Shown here one piece after another: positions 1 to 8,874 of a stretch of DNA of 64,000 bases. Position 1 is the first letter of the stretch. Every line of letters starts with the position of its first letter. Source of the DNA: JABAYQ01 sp042091225 (GTDB taxonomy: Bacteria > Bacteroidota > Bacteroidia > Flavobacteriales > UBA7312); the NCBI GenBank assembly GCA_042091225.1, contig JBELHW010000004.1, positions 6,236 through 70,235 on the forward strand, in the 5' to 3' direction. The notes under the pieces were generated by a model that was given only the letters and a program-made list of their open reading frames with translations, did not search any database and was not told where the DNA came from. A program made the translations under genes and the position numbers.

Positions 1-401
1 CTTACGAAGTTCCGTTACAATTTTTAGCCTATGTTAAAGTTTCAAATAAATGGTTTCTAAACGGGTCATTCGGAGTGTCTTACAACATATTCACTTCTAA
101 TGTTTATTCAGAAGGAGAGCAAAACCCTTTTTTTTACCAAAATACTATAAGGCGAAAAAAAGGACAGTCTGCATTTATTGCAAATTTAGGAACAGAATAT
201 AGAACTAGTACAAATGGCTATTATTATTTTGGCATTTCTCTACATCGACCATTAAAAAGTATCGTTCGAGTTTTCCCTGAATATAATGATGGAACAAACG
301 AATATAATATATCTGCTCCTTCCACAAACTCCGATTTTTTAGAATTAAACGGCAACTTTCTTACTGTTGACTTCAGATACTTTTTTAAGAATAGCAAATA
401 A
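1..401 (+). CDS. Outer-membrane beta-barrel protein, 3' end only
   Basis: The reading frame is open from the left edge of the window (first full codon at base 3) and stops with TAA at 399-401, so this is the C-terminal 132 residues of a longer gene. The visible part alternates polar and aromatic residues in short strands (FLNGSFGVSYNIF, YYYFGISLHRPL) and ends in FLTVDFRYFFKNSK, the amphipathic, aromatic-rich last strand typical of outer-membrane barrels. No catalytic motif can be seen. I infer a porin-like or transport-associated barrel; the exact family cannot be named without the N-terminus. The gene downstream starts 41 bases later in the same direction and may be co-transcribed. Confidence 0.6.
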   Translation, partial: YEVPLQFLAYVKVSNKWFLNGSFGVSYNIFTSNVYSEGEQNPFFYQNTIRRKKGQSAFIANLGTEYRTSTNGYYYFGISLHRPLKSIVRVFPEYNDGTNEYNISAPSTNSDFLELNGNFLTVDFRYFFKNSK

Positions 402-442
402 AATCATATATTAGCATACACCTTACTTAACAAGTTTTTTTA

Positions 443-3004
443 ATGACCTTAACAAAAATCACAACCATATTAATGGTAGTTATATCTTCTTATAGTTTTG
501 CTCAACCTTTGCAAAATGGCATGGCTATTTTGACTCACTGGACTGGCGCAAGCGGGCAATGGGATGCGTTTTCTATCTTTAACACAGAAAACAACATGAG
601 TGCTCCCTTAGGACAAAATTGGGCTACTACATTTAACACTCCTTCTGATCCAGCAATACATGATCAATGGAAAGGTACTAATATGGGAGATGTTTTTGGA
701 GTGGCTATAGACGATCAAAAAAATGCATATTTTACTACTACAAAATCTATTTCAAGTAGCGGTTCTACTGCAACTAATAGTGGAGTTGCAGGTGATGGCG
801 GTGTATATAAATTAAATGCAAATGACTGGAGTATAACTCCATTAATTACAACCGGAACTGGACCAAATCAAATTCCTAATCAAAATGTTGGTTTAGGAAA
901 TATTTGTTTCGACAAATGGAATAATCAACTTTTCATTACCAACTTTGAGGATGGTAAAATTTATCGTTTTGACACAGACGGTAATTTATTATCTACTTTC
1001 GATCCGTTCAATCTAGATGATGGCAGTCCTGGATTTGCAGGTCATGGAGAAGCACTCTGGGGCATCAACATTCATGGTGATAGTCCAAATAATTTAAAAG
1101 TATATTTTTCTCAATGGACAGAAGATAATTCGTTAGCTACAGCAACAAACGTTAATAATTCGGTTTGGTCGATTGATATAGATCCAAGTGGTGAGTTTTC
1201 AGGAACTGAAGATTTTTGCTTTAGTTTGCCAGACATTACCTACACATGGGCTTCAGTAACAGGTGGTTCTTATCCTATCTCGGATATAACATTTAGCGCA
1301 GACGGTAAAATGTATCTGTGTGAAAAAACTCAAGGAGGATGGTCTACTTTTGGAGGATTTGATGATCTCTTTACACCAGGAGCACACAATTCTAGGCTTC
1401 TCGAATTTACCAATATTTCTGGCGTATGGACCATGACCCAGCACTATGGCGTAGGAAACTACAATACTCCAACTACTTCAGATAATACAGCTGGTGGGGT
1501 TGCATTAAGCAATAGAGAGACTGTGGACGGAATAGATTGCGAGAAACTTATTTGGGCTACAGGAGATGCCCTTCGTTTTTCTGGGTTCAATCCTGCAGAT
1601 GGAGGACAAACCTATGTATATGGTGCAGCAGGAATACCTGTGGAAGGAAATTCATTAGACCCTGCTTCTCCCGATTATGTTCAAAATACAAGCATTTATG
1701 TAGACGTAAACTATACAGGAATGGGTAATGACGGTTCTCAAAAAATGTCGTTTGGAGATATCGAGATATATTCAGAAGCACAAGCAACATCTACTTTTAC
1801 AATTAGTCCAGACTCTACTATTTGCCCTGGCGGTGCTCTTACCCTAAATGTTAGCGGAGGATCAAACTATCAGTGGACACCAAGTGCAAATCTTGATGAT
1901 CCTAACAGCTCTTCTCCTTCTGCCTCACCTACTCAAAATACAATATATACCGTTACTGGAGATGGTGCTTGTGGTGGAACAAGTCAAGCCTCAGTATCTA
2001 TATCAATCGATGATTACTCTTTTAGTTTAGGGCCAGATTTAGCAGTATGCAACGGCTCATCTGAACCTTTAATTTTAGATGCCGGATCTCAGGCAATAGC
2101 TTGTCTGTGGAGCACAGGTGAAATTACGCCTACTATTTCTGTAAATACTCCTGGAACTTATAGTGTTATAAATACTAGCCCTAACTTTTGCGATTATTCT
2201 GACCAAATATTAATTGAAGAAGGTGAAACCCCTATTTTAGGCTTCTCCACTACTGATAGCTTAGGATGTAATCCTTCTTATTTCTCTTTGTTAGACAGTA
2301 GTAAGTCAACAAATAACGACCCAATAGATACATGGAACTGGACTGTTAACAATCAAAATTATAATGGTCAATCACCAAACATTTATCTTGACCAAAGTGG
2401 TGTTTTTGATGTCTCACTAGAGGTTGTAACCGAACTAGGTTGTATAGAAACACTTACAATAGAAGATTTTTTTATTGTTAACGAAACTCCTATTGTTAGT
2501 TTTAGTATTTACCCTGAGAAAATTTCACATTGTGATAAAACCGTTCTATTCTTAGATGCTACAACCAACTTTGATAGTATTGTATGGAATTTAGGAGATG
2601 GAACTATAATCACTCAAGATACTCTAAACAATTATACATTTGAAGAACTTAGCCCTTATCAAATTTCTTTAGAAGTTTTTGACGATAATGGATGTTCAAA
2701 TAGTGCTTCTACATTTTTAAGTCCTTTAGAGTCAATTCCTTTTTATGCTCCAAATGCATTTACGCCAAATAATGATACTCAAAATGATGTTTTTAGACCT
2801 GTTTTAGGATGCTCAAGCGACTTTACTCTAAGTATTATTAATCGATGGGGAGAAACTATTTTTCAAAGTAACGACCCTAACGTTGGATGGGACGGAACTT
2901 ACAATGGTAGAGTATGTCCAAATGGTGTATATGCTTGGCGAGCTAGTTACAATGGAATTAAAATAAGACAAGTAAAAATGGGGGAAGTCCATTTAATAAA
3001 TTAA
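443..3004 (+). CDS. Secreted protein with beta-propeller-like region and type IX (CHU_C, type B) C-terminal domain
   Basis: 853 residues. It starts with a signal peptide (hydrophobic MVVISSYSF, probable cleavage after SFA at about residue 20). Residues about 40-430 contain repeated motifs on DG/NG turns (YKLNANDW, GKIYRFDTDGNLL, ISDITFSADGKMYLCE) that suggest a propeller of the SMP-30/NHL kind. Residues about 450-740 hold Ig/PKD-like modules, including SGGSNYQWTPS and VWNLGDGT. The last 85 residues, from APNAFTPNNDTQNDVF through IINRWGE to VGWDGTYNG, match the CHU_C gliding-motility-associated domain, a type B signal for type IX secretion. I infer export across the outer membrane and surface attachment or release; no enzyme motif is visible. 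No PorP/SprF-like partner lies next to it in the window. Confidence 0.85.
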   Translation: MTLTKITTILMVVISSYSFAQPLQNGMAILTHWTGASGQWDAFSIFNTENNMSAPLGQNWATTFNTPSDPAIHDQWKGTNMGDVFGVAIDDQKNAYFTTTKSISSSGSTATNSGVAGDGGVYKLNANDWSITPLITTGTGPNQIPNQNVGLGNICFDKWNNQLFITNFEDGKIYRFDTDGNLLSTFDPFNLDDGSPGFAGHGEALWGINIHGDSPNNLKVYFSQWTEDNSLATATNVNNSVWSIDIDPSGEFSGTEDFCFSLPDITYTWASVTGGSYPISDITFSADGKMYLCEKTQGGWSTFGGFDDLFTPGAHNSRLLEFTNISGVWTMTQHYGVGNYNTPTTSDNTAGGVALSNRETVDGIDCEKLIWATGDALRFSGFNPADGGQTYVYGAAGIPVEGNSLDPASPDYVQNTSIYVDVNYTGMGNDGSQKMSFGDIEIYSEAQATSTFTISPDSTICPGGALTLNVSGGSNYQWTPSANLDDPNSSSPSASPTQNTIYTVTGDGACGGTSQASVSISIDDYSFSLGPDLAVCNGSSEPLILDAGSQAIACLWSTGEITPTISVNTPGTYSVINTSPNFCDYSDQILIEEGETPILGFSTTDSLGCNPSYFSLLDSSKSTNNDPIDTWNWTVNNQNYNGQSPNIYLDQSGVFDVSLEVVTELGCIETLTIEDFFIVNETPIVSFSIYPEKISHCDKTVLFLDATTNFDSIVWNLGDGTIITQDTLNNYTFEELSPYQISLEVFDDNGCSNSASTFLSPLESIPFYAPNAFTPNNDTQNDVFRPVLGCSSDFTLSIINRWGETIFQSNDPNVGWDGTYNGRVCPNGVYAWRASYNGIKIRQVKMGEVHLIN

Positions 3005-3042
3005 ATATTAATGGTAAAAACAACCGTTTGTTAAACTATAAA

Positions 3043-3068
3043 AAAAGCCAGTTTAATAACTGGCTTTT
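3043..3068. terminator. Bidirectional intrinsic terminator
   Basis: A perfect 11-bp stem (AAAAGCCAGTT / AACTGGCTTTT) with a 4-base TAAT loop lies between two convergent genes. It has A-runs on the left and T-runs on the right, so it can end transcripts from both the secreted-protein gene and the odhB gene. Confidence 0.85.
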
Positions 3069-3073
3069 GCTTT

Positions 3074-4261
3074 TTAAAGTCCTAAACTTTTCTTGACATC
3101 TCCACCAAGTAAATGTGTAGTTGGATCTTCCAAACATTCTTTTACTCTGCATAAGAACCCTACAGATTCTCTTCCGTCAATAATTCTATGGTCGTAAGAA
3201 AGAGCAACATACATTATCGGTCTTATTTCTACCTTACCTTCTATAGCCATTGGTCTTTGAACGATATTATGCATTCCTAGAATTGCGGATTGAGGTGGGT
3301 TAATAATAGGAGTAGACAACATAGAGCCAAAAACACCACCATTAGTAATGGTGAATGTACCGCCCATCATTTCATCAGGCGTAATTTTACCATCTCTTGC
3401 TTTTATAGCCAAACGCTTAACCTCACTTTCAACTTCCTGAAAATTCATTAATTCTGCATTCCTTATAACAGGAACCATTAGTCCTTTAGGAGCACTCACC
3501 GCAATACTGATGTCAGCATAATTATGATACTGAACTTGGTTTCCATCTATCTTAGCATTAACATCTTTAAACTCCATAAGAGCAGTTGTTATCGCTTTAG
3601 TAAAGAAAGACATAAATCCTAAGCCTACCCCGTATTTTTCTTTAAACGTTTCTTTATATTGGGTTCTAATATGATTAATTGCGGTCATGTCTACCTCGTT
3701 AAAGGTTGTTAACATGGCTGTTTCGTTTTTAACTGACACTAATCTTTGGGCAACCTTTCTACGCAACATAGACATTTTCTTGCGCTCCATCCCTCTTGGT
3801 CCGTCTACTGTTGTAGTGGACAAAGCATCTAATACATCGTCTTTTACTATTTTACCTCCTTCTCCACTTCCTTTTACTTCTTTAGGAGACAAGTCATTTT
3901 GCTGAATCATAGCCTTTGCAAGCGGAGTAGCTTTAGCATCCACAGAAGCAAGCGTGCTAGTTGATGGAGTCGAAACTGTAGCTTTTGGTGAAGAATCTTC
4001 AGTTTTAGTTTTAGCTTGTCCCTCTCCGTCAGTGTCAATAATACATACGACATCGCCAACAGCAACTGTTTCGCCTTCTTCTACTACAATTTTAATTGTT
4101 CCACTAACCTCAGCAGGAAGTGCTAAAGTAGCTTTGTCGGAATCAACTTCTGCAATCTCCTGATCTTTTTCTACATAATCGCCAGTTTCTACTAACCACT
4201 CTGCAATTTCTACTTCCGAGATCGACTCCCCTGGACTGGGTACTTTCATTTCTAATAGCAT
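3074..4261 (-). CDS. odhB: 2-oxoglutarate dehydrogenase E2, dihydrolipoyl succinyltransferase
   Basis: 395 residues. It transfers the succinyl group from the E1-bound intermediate to CoA in the TCA cycle. The lipoyl domain spans about residues 3-77 with the lipoylated Lys43 in EVDSDKATLALPA. A peripheral subunit-binding domain follows at about 112-148 (ATPLAKAMIQQNDLSP). The catalytic acyltransferase domain covers about 165-395, with the active-site His358 and Asp362 in SYDHRIIDGRE. A single lipoyl domain and the length are normal for SucB/OdhB. The E1 gene lies 10 bases upstream, which supports the succinyl rather than acetyl substrate. No E3 (lpd) gene is in the window. Confidence 0.97.
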   Translation of the reverse strand: MLLEMKVPSPGESISEVEIAEWLVETGDYVEKDQEIAEVDSDKATLALPAEVSGTIKIVVEEGETVAVGDVVCIIDTDGEGQAKTKTEDSSPKATVSTPSTSTLASVDAKATPLAKAMIQQNDLSPKEVKGSGEGGKIVKDDVLDALSTTTVDGPRGMERKKMSMLRRKVAQRLVSVKNETAMLTTFNEVDMTAINHIRTQYKETFKEKYGVGLGFMSFFTKAITTALMEFKDVNAKIDGNQVQYHNYADISIAVSAPKGLMVPVIRNAELMNFQEVESEVKRLAIKARDGKITPDEMMGGTFTITNGGVFGSMLSTPIINPPQSAILGMHNIVQRPMAIEGKVEIRPIMYVALSYDHRIIDGRESVGFLCRVKECLEDPTTHLLGGDVKKSLGL

Positions 4262-4271
4262 AGTTCTTTAT

Positions 4272-6977
4272 TTATTTAAAAACCTTTTCTATAATTATAT
4301 TTTGTCTTTGGAAGGAATGTTTGCTAGACCCGCTGGCTGTTGCAGCGCTTTCCGATCTAGAAACAACTTCAAAAGGTATATGCCTAAAGTTTCTCATAAT
4401 ATGTGACCAAGCACCCATATTAGCTGGTTCTTCCTGTACCCACATTATTCTTTTGGCATTATATTTTTTTAATATCTCTTCAATTTGAGAAGCTGGAAGA
4501 GGATACAATTGTTCTAAACGAACAATCGCAACATCTTCTTGATTTTTTTCCTGTTTTACAGATTCTAATTCGTAATATATCTTCCCAGAACAGAAAACTA
4601 GCTTTTCTACACTATCAGCTTTAGCTGTTGGGTCATCTATCAACTCTCTAAAAGTTCCATCGGATAATTCTTCTAAAGAAGAAATACACTTAGGATGCCT
4701 TAATAAACTTTTTGGAGTAAAAACAATAAGAGGTTTTCTAAAATCTCTTTTAATTTGCCTTCTCAACACATGAAAAAAGTTTGCAGGTGTAGTACAATTC
4801 GTAATTTGCATGTTATCTTGAGCACACATCTGTAAATATCTTTCTAATCGAGCGCTTGAATGCTCTGCACCCTGACCTTCATAACCATGAGGTAACAACA
4901 TTACTAAGCCGTTCATTATTCTCCACTTATCTTCCGCACAACTTATAAACTGATCAAGCATTATCTGTCCACCATTACTAAAGTCTCCAAATTGAGCTTC
5001 CCAAATAGTCAGTGAATTTGGTCTTGCCATAGAGTATCCGTAGTCAAAACCTAAAACCCCATATTCGGAAAGCAAAGAATTATAAGCTTCAAACTTTGCT
5101 GTTTTACTAACACTATTTAAAGGACAAACTTCTTTTTCTGATTCTTCTAATTTTAGTATTGCATGACGGTGAGAGAAAGTTCCTCTTTCTACATCCTGAC
5201 CACTTAAACGAATCGAATTTCCTTCATCTAGCAAAGAGCCATATGCTAGCAACTCAGCCATTCCCCAATCAATCTTGTTGGTTTCTTCGATCATCTTGCG
5301 TTGATCATTTAATATTCGCTGGTTCTTTTTAAATAATTTATCGTTTTCGGAAAGCTGATATAAATTTTTAGCCACTCTTTTAAGGTCTTCTATAGCAACC
5401 TTAGTATTTGTTTTGTGTTCGAAAGCATTAGTCATAGCAGGGCTGAATCCTTCCCATTCTTTTTGTAGAAATGGAGTGATTCGTGCTTTTTCTACCTCCT
5501 TGGCTGCATCAAAACGATCTTGTAAGAATTGTTTAAATTCTTTTTCCATTTCTTTGGCCAAGTTAGCTTGTACGACCCCTTCGTTAATCAACTTATGATT
5601 ATAAATTTCTCTAGGGTTAGCATGTTTACTTATTGCTTTATATAATAATGGCTGAGTAAAGCGTGGCTCATCACCTTCATTATGACCATATTTCCTATAA
5701 CACAAAAGGTCAATGAAAACGTCTTTATGAAACTTCTGACGATACTCTGTTGCCATTTGCATAGCATGCACAACAGCTTCGACATCATCACCATTAACGT
5801 GAAAAACAGGCGATAATGTTACTTTACCAATATCTGTACAATAGGTGCTCGAACGAGCATCATGGTAATTAGTAGTAAACCCAATTTGATTGTTAATTAC
5901 AATATGGATTGTTCCTCCGGTCTTATAGCCATCTAGTTGAGCCATTTGAATAACTTCATAGACTACACCCTGACCAGCAAGAGCAGCATCTCCATGAATT
6001 AAAATTGGAACTAACTTTTTGTTGTCTCCATTATATTGTTCGTCAATTTTAGCTCTTGATATCCCCTCAACAACTGGGTCAACAGCCTCTAAATGAGATG
6101 GGTTTGGAGAAAGGGATATTTTAACGTTTTTATCGTTATTACATTTTTGCTCGGAAGTAAAACCTAGGTGATATTTTACATCTCCACTAAACAGTTTATC
6201 TTCGTATTCTACTCCTTCGAATTCTGTAAATATCTCTTTGTATGTTTTGTTAAAAATATTTGCTAATACATTCAATCTTCCTCTGTGAGCCATACCCATC
6301 ACAAACTCCTCTACACCTAAACTGGCACCATGTTCAATAAGAATATCTAAAGCAGGGATTAAAGACTCCGCCCCTTCTAAAGAGAATCTTTTTTGCCCTA
6401 CATATTTTGTATGTAAAAAATTTTCGAAAGCAACGGCCTGATTTAGCTTGCGCAAAATTTGTTTCTTTTGATCTAAAGAAAATGTTGGAGTATTACTATT
6501 GAGATGTAGTCTGTTTTTTATCCATTCAACCTGATCTGGCTTACGAATGTACATATATTCTATTCCGATAGATTGACAATAAACTTTTTTAAGATGAGAA
6601 ATAATATCTCTTAGCGAACTGGGACCTATACCCACCTGATTTCCGGCCTGAAACACAGTATCTAAATCAGCTTCATCCAGACTGAAATTGTTAATCTCTA
6701 AAGTAGGTGTATATTTTCTTCTTTCTCGAACTGGATTAGTAAGAGTAAATAAATGCCCGCTTTTGCGATAAGCATCTATGAGGTTTATTACCTGAAATTC
6801 TTTTTTAAATGTTTCAGGAATTTCTTCATCTTCAGAATAAGCCTCTTTTGCAAAGTCGAATCCGGAGAAAAAATTTCTCCACGACTCCTCTACAGAAAGG
6901 GGGTCATCGACATACATCTCATATAAAGACTCTATCTGATTAGTGTGGATTGCTCCTAAAAAAGAAAATTTATCCAT
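4272..6977 (-). CDS. sucA: 2-oxoglutarate dehydrogenase E1
   Basis: 901 residues. It is the thiamine-diphosphate-dependent decarboxylase of the 2-oxoglutarate dehydrogenase complex. The N-terminus carries the E1 N-terminal motif SVEESWRNFFSGF (about 29-41) that helps assemble the complex. The HRGRLNVLANI stretch, LIHGDAALAGQG, and the GD...NNQIGFT thiamine-diphosphate signature follow in the middle, and the transketolase-like C-terminal half contains EAQFGDF and LPHGYEGQG. The length is usual for the family. It is the first gene of a two-gene operon with odhB. A -7 element lies 7 bases upstream of the ATG, so the message should have almost no leader. Confidence 0.97.
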   Translation of the reverse strand: MDKFSFLGAIHTNQIESLYEMYVDDPLSVEESWRNFFSGFDFAKEAYSEDEEIPETFKKEFQVINLIDAYRKSGHLFTLTNPVRERRKYTPTLEINNFSLDEADLDTVFQAGNQVGIGPSSLRDIISHLKKVYCQSIGIEYMYIRKPDQVEWIKNRLHLNSNTPTFSLDQKKQILRKLNQAVAFENFLHTKYVGQKRFSLEGAESLIPALDILIEHGASLGVEEFVMGMAHRGRLNVLANIFNKTYKEIFTEFEGVEYEDKLFSGDVKYHLGFTSEQKCNNDKNVKISLSPNPSHLEAVDPVVEGISRAKIDEQYNGDNKKLVPILIHGDAALAGQGVVYEVIQMAQLDGYKTGGTIHIVINNQIGFTTNYHDARSSTYCTDIGKVTLSPVFHVNGDDVEAVVHAMQMATEYRQKFHKDVFIDLLCYRKYGHNEGDEPRFTQPLLYKAISKHANPREIYNHKLINEGVVQANLAKEMEKEFKQFLQDRFDAAKEVEKARITPFLQKEWEGFSPAMTNAFEHKTNTKVAIEDLKRVAKNLYQLSENDKLFKKNQRILNDQRKMIEETNKIDWGMAELLAYGSLLDEGNSIRLSGQDVERGTFSHRHAILKLEESEKEVCPLNSVSKTAKFEAYNSLLSEYGVLGFDYGYSMARPNSLTIWEAQFGDFSNGGQIMLDQFISCAEDKWRIMNGLVMLLPHGYEGQGAEHSSARLERYLQMCAQDNMQITNCTTPANFFHVLRRQIKRDFRKPLIVFTPKSLLRHPKCISSLEELSDGTFRELIDDPTAKADSVEKLVFCSGKIYYELESVKQEKNQEDVAIVRLEQLYPLPASQIEEILKKYNAKRIMWVQEEPANMGAWSHIMRNFRHIPFEVVSRSESAATASGSSKHSFQRQNIIIEKVFK

Positions 6978-6984
6978 TTAATAA

Positions 6985-6992
6985 CAAAATTA
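6985..6992 (-). promoter_or_regulatory. -7 element for sucA-odhB
   Basis: On the minus strand the bases read TAATTTTG, matching TAnnTTTG, 7 bases before the sucA ATG. I see no convincing -33 TTTG at the expected distance. If used, the transcript would start within a few bases of the start codon. Confidence 0.5.
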
Positions 6993-7049
6993 TTCAAATT
7001 TTATTGAAATGCTACTATAATTTAATGCGATTTTTAAAGGAATTGGCTT

Positions 7050-8015
7050 TTAATTTTCTCTTGACTTCAACATCTTAGCAAAACGAATAAGCTCGGTTTT
7101 ATCTCCTTCTACTAACGATAAGCTTTCCATTGCTTTGTTATAGTATGTATCTATCAAATTATTAGTAAGACTCGGAATCTTTAATAATTCATAAATTTCT
7201 TTTACTCTTTCCACTTTGCTGATATCATCTGTATTTTTAAAAGTATAAAGATTTACTAATTCCATCTTTGTGTTTTTATCACTTATTTCTAAAGCTTGTA
7301 AGTAAAGGCATGTTTTTTTGTTCGAAATAATATCTCCTCCTACTCTTTTGCCAAAAACTTTTTGATCTCCGAAAGCATCTAATAAATCGTCTTTAAGCTG
7401 GAATGCTATACCAATGTCTCTTCCAAATGAGAATAATAAGTCTGCTTGTTTAGAGGATGCGCCTCCAATAATAGCTCCAATTTTTAGTGCTGCAGCCAAT
7501 AAGATTGCTGTTTTATATTCAATCATTTTTAAATATAAGCTCATACTTACTTCAGCTTGAATTTCAAAATCCATATCAAATTGCTGGCCTTCGCATACTT
7601 GTAAAGCTGATTGATTGAATACTGTCAAGACCTCTTTTAGAGTAGCTGCTTCAAGGTCATTAAAATATTGGTAAGACTGAATAAGCATAGCATCTCCTGA
7701 AAGGATTGCTACATTTTCGTTCCATTTTACATGAACAGTATCGTTTCCCCTTCTTAATGGGGCTTTATCCATTATGTCGTCGTGTAATAGAGTGAAATTA
7801 TGAAAAACTTCAATAGCAACAGAAGGCATTAATGCTCTACTAAAATCTTTTTTATATAGCTGATGTGCTAAAAGTAATAATATAGGGCGCATTCTTTTAC
7901 CTCCAACTGCTAAGATGTAGTCAATGGGTGCATACAAATCTGCAGGTTGATCAGGATATTTTAACCCTATAATCTCTTGTTCTACATCAATGCGTAATTG
8001 TTCGATGGTTTTCAT
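7050..8015 (-). CDS. Prenyl diphosphate synthase, probable short or medium chain (FPP/GGPP)
   Basis: Trans-isoprenyl diphosphate synthase of 321 residues from ATG 8015; a TTG further upstream (8024) would overlap rmlA and is less likely. It condenses isopentenyl diphosphate with allylic diphosphates. The first Asp-rich motif is DDIMD (Asp79-Asp83) followed by LRRG, and the second is DDLLD in FQLKDDLLDAFGD. The fifth residue before the first motif is Phe74; a bulky residue here normally limits chain length to C15-C20. It is the last gene of an operon with an RND exporter and RmlA, beginning one base after the rmlA stop codon. A second synthase with a small residue at the same place lies at 57049, so the two probably divide short- and long-chain products. 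Confidence 0.85.
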   Translation of the reverse strand: MKTIEQLRIDVEQEIIGLKYPDQPADLYAPIDYILAVGGKRMRPILLLLAHQLYKKDFSRALMPSVAIEVFHNFTLLHDDIMDKAPLRRGNDTVHVKWNENVAILSGDAMLIQSYQYFNDLEAATLKEVLTVFNQSALQVCEGQQFDMDFEIQAEVSMSLYLKMIEYKTAILLAAALKIGAIIGGASSKQADLLFSFGRDIGIAFQLKDDLLDAFGDQKVFGKRVGGDIISNKKTCLYLQALEISDKNTKMELVNLYTFKNTDDISKVERVKEIYELLKIPSLTNNLIDTYYNKAMESLSLVEGDKTELIRFAKMLKSREN

Positions 8016-8016
8016 A

Positions 8017-8874
8017 CTATTCAATTAATGACATTAAATATTTACCATAACCACTTTTTAATAATGGTTGTGCTAACTTTTTTAGTTGATCGCTATTTAT
8101 AAAACCCATCTTATAGGCTGCTTCTTCTATGCATCCAATTTTTCTTCCTTGTCTATCTTCAATAACTTGTACAAACTTGCTAGCCTGTATTAAGGAAGTA
8201 AAAGTGCCTGTATCAAGCCATGCAGAACCTCTACCTAAAAGTTGAACGTTTAATTTCTTACGTTTTAGGTATTCAATATTTACATCTGTAATTTCATATT
8301 CTCCTCTTGCGCTTGGCTTTATATTTTTTGCTATCTCTATCACATCATTGTCATAAAAATATAAGCCAGGAATAGCATAATTCGATTTAGGATTAGTAGG
8401 CTTTTCTTCTAAAGAAACAGCTTTCATCTGATCATCAAAATCGACTACTCCATACCTTTCAGGGTCGTTAACTCTATATCCGAAAATGACTCCACCATCA
8501 ATATGAGAATTACAAGATTCTAAAATCTTTCTTTTCATGTAAAAAATATTATCTCCTAAAACCAAACATACGGAATCATTTCCAATAAAGTCTTCTCCGA
8601 TAATAAATGCTTGAGCTAATCCGTTAGGGACTTCTTGCACTTTATATTCGAACTTGCAACCTAAATTAGATCCGTCGCCTAATAATTTTTGAAAAATTGG
8701 CAAATCATGAGGAGTAGAAATAATTAACTCTTCTCTTATTCCCGAAAACAATAGTGTAGATAATGGATAATATATCATAGGCTTGTCGTAAACAGGAAGG
8801 GCCTGTTTACTAACAGCTAATGTGAGTGGGTGCAACCTAGTGCCTGATCCTCCTGCTAAAATTATTCCTTTCAT
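8017..8874 (-). CDS. rfbA: Glucose-1-phosphate thymidylyltransferase
   Basis: 285 residues. It makes dTDP-glucose from glucose 1-phosphate and dTTP, the first step to dTDP-rhamnose and other deoxysugars for surface glycans. The nucleotide-binding signature GGSGTRLHPLT is at residues 8-18. QALPVYDKPMIYYPL, LVLGDNIFY, EEKPTNPKSNYA and GSAWLDTGT follow in the order normal for RmlA, and the length is typical. The other rml genes are not in this window. Its ATG overlaps the stop of the upstream RND exporter gene by four bases, and the prenyl synthase follows at once, so the three are surely co-transcribed; whether they share a pathway cannot be told from sequence. Confidence 0.95.
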   Translation of the reverse strand: MKGIILAGGSGTRLHPLTLAVSKQALPVYDKPMIYYPLSTLLFSGIREELIISTPHDLPIFQKLLGDGSNLGCKFEYKVQEVPNGLAQAFIIGEDFIGNDSVCLVLGDNIFYMKRKILESCNSHIDGGVIFGYRVNDPERYGVVDFDDQMKAVSLEEKPTNPKSNYAIPGLYFYDNDVIEIAKNIKPSARGEYEITDVNIEYLKRKKLNVQLLGRGSAWLDTGTFTSLIQASKFVQVIEDRQGRKIGCIEEAAYKMGFINSDQLKKLAQPLLKSGYGKYLMSLIE

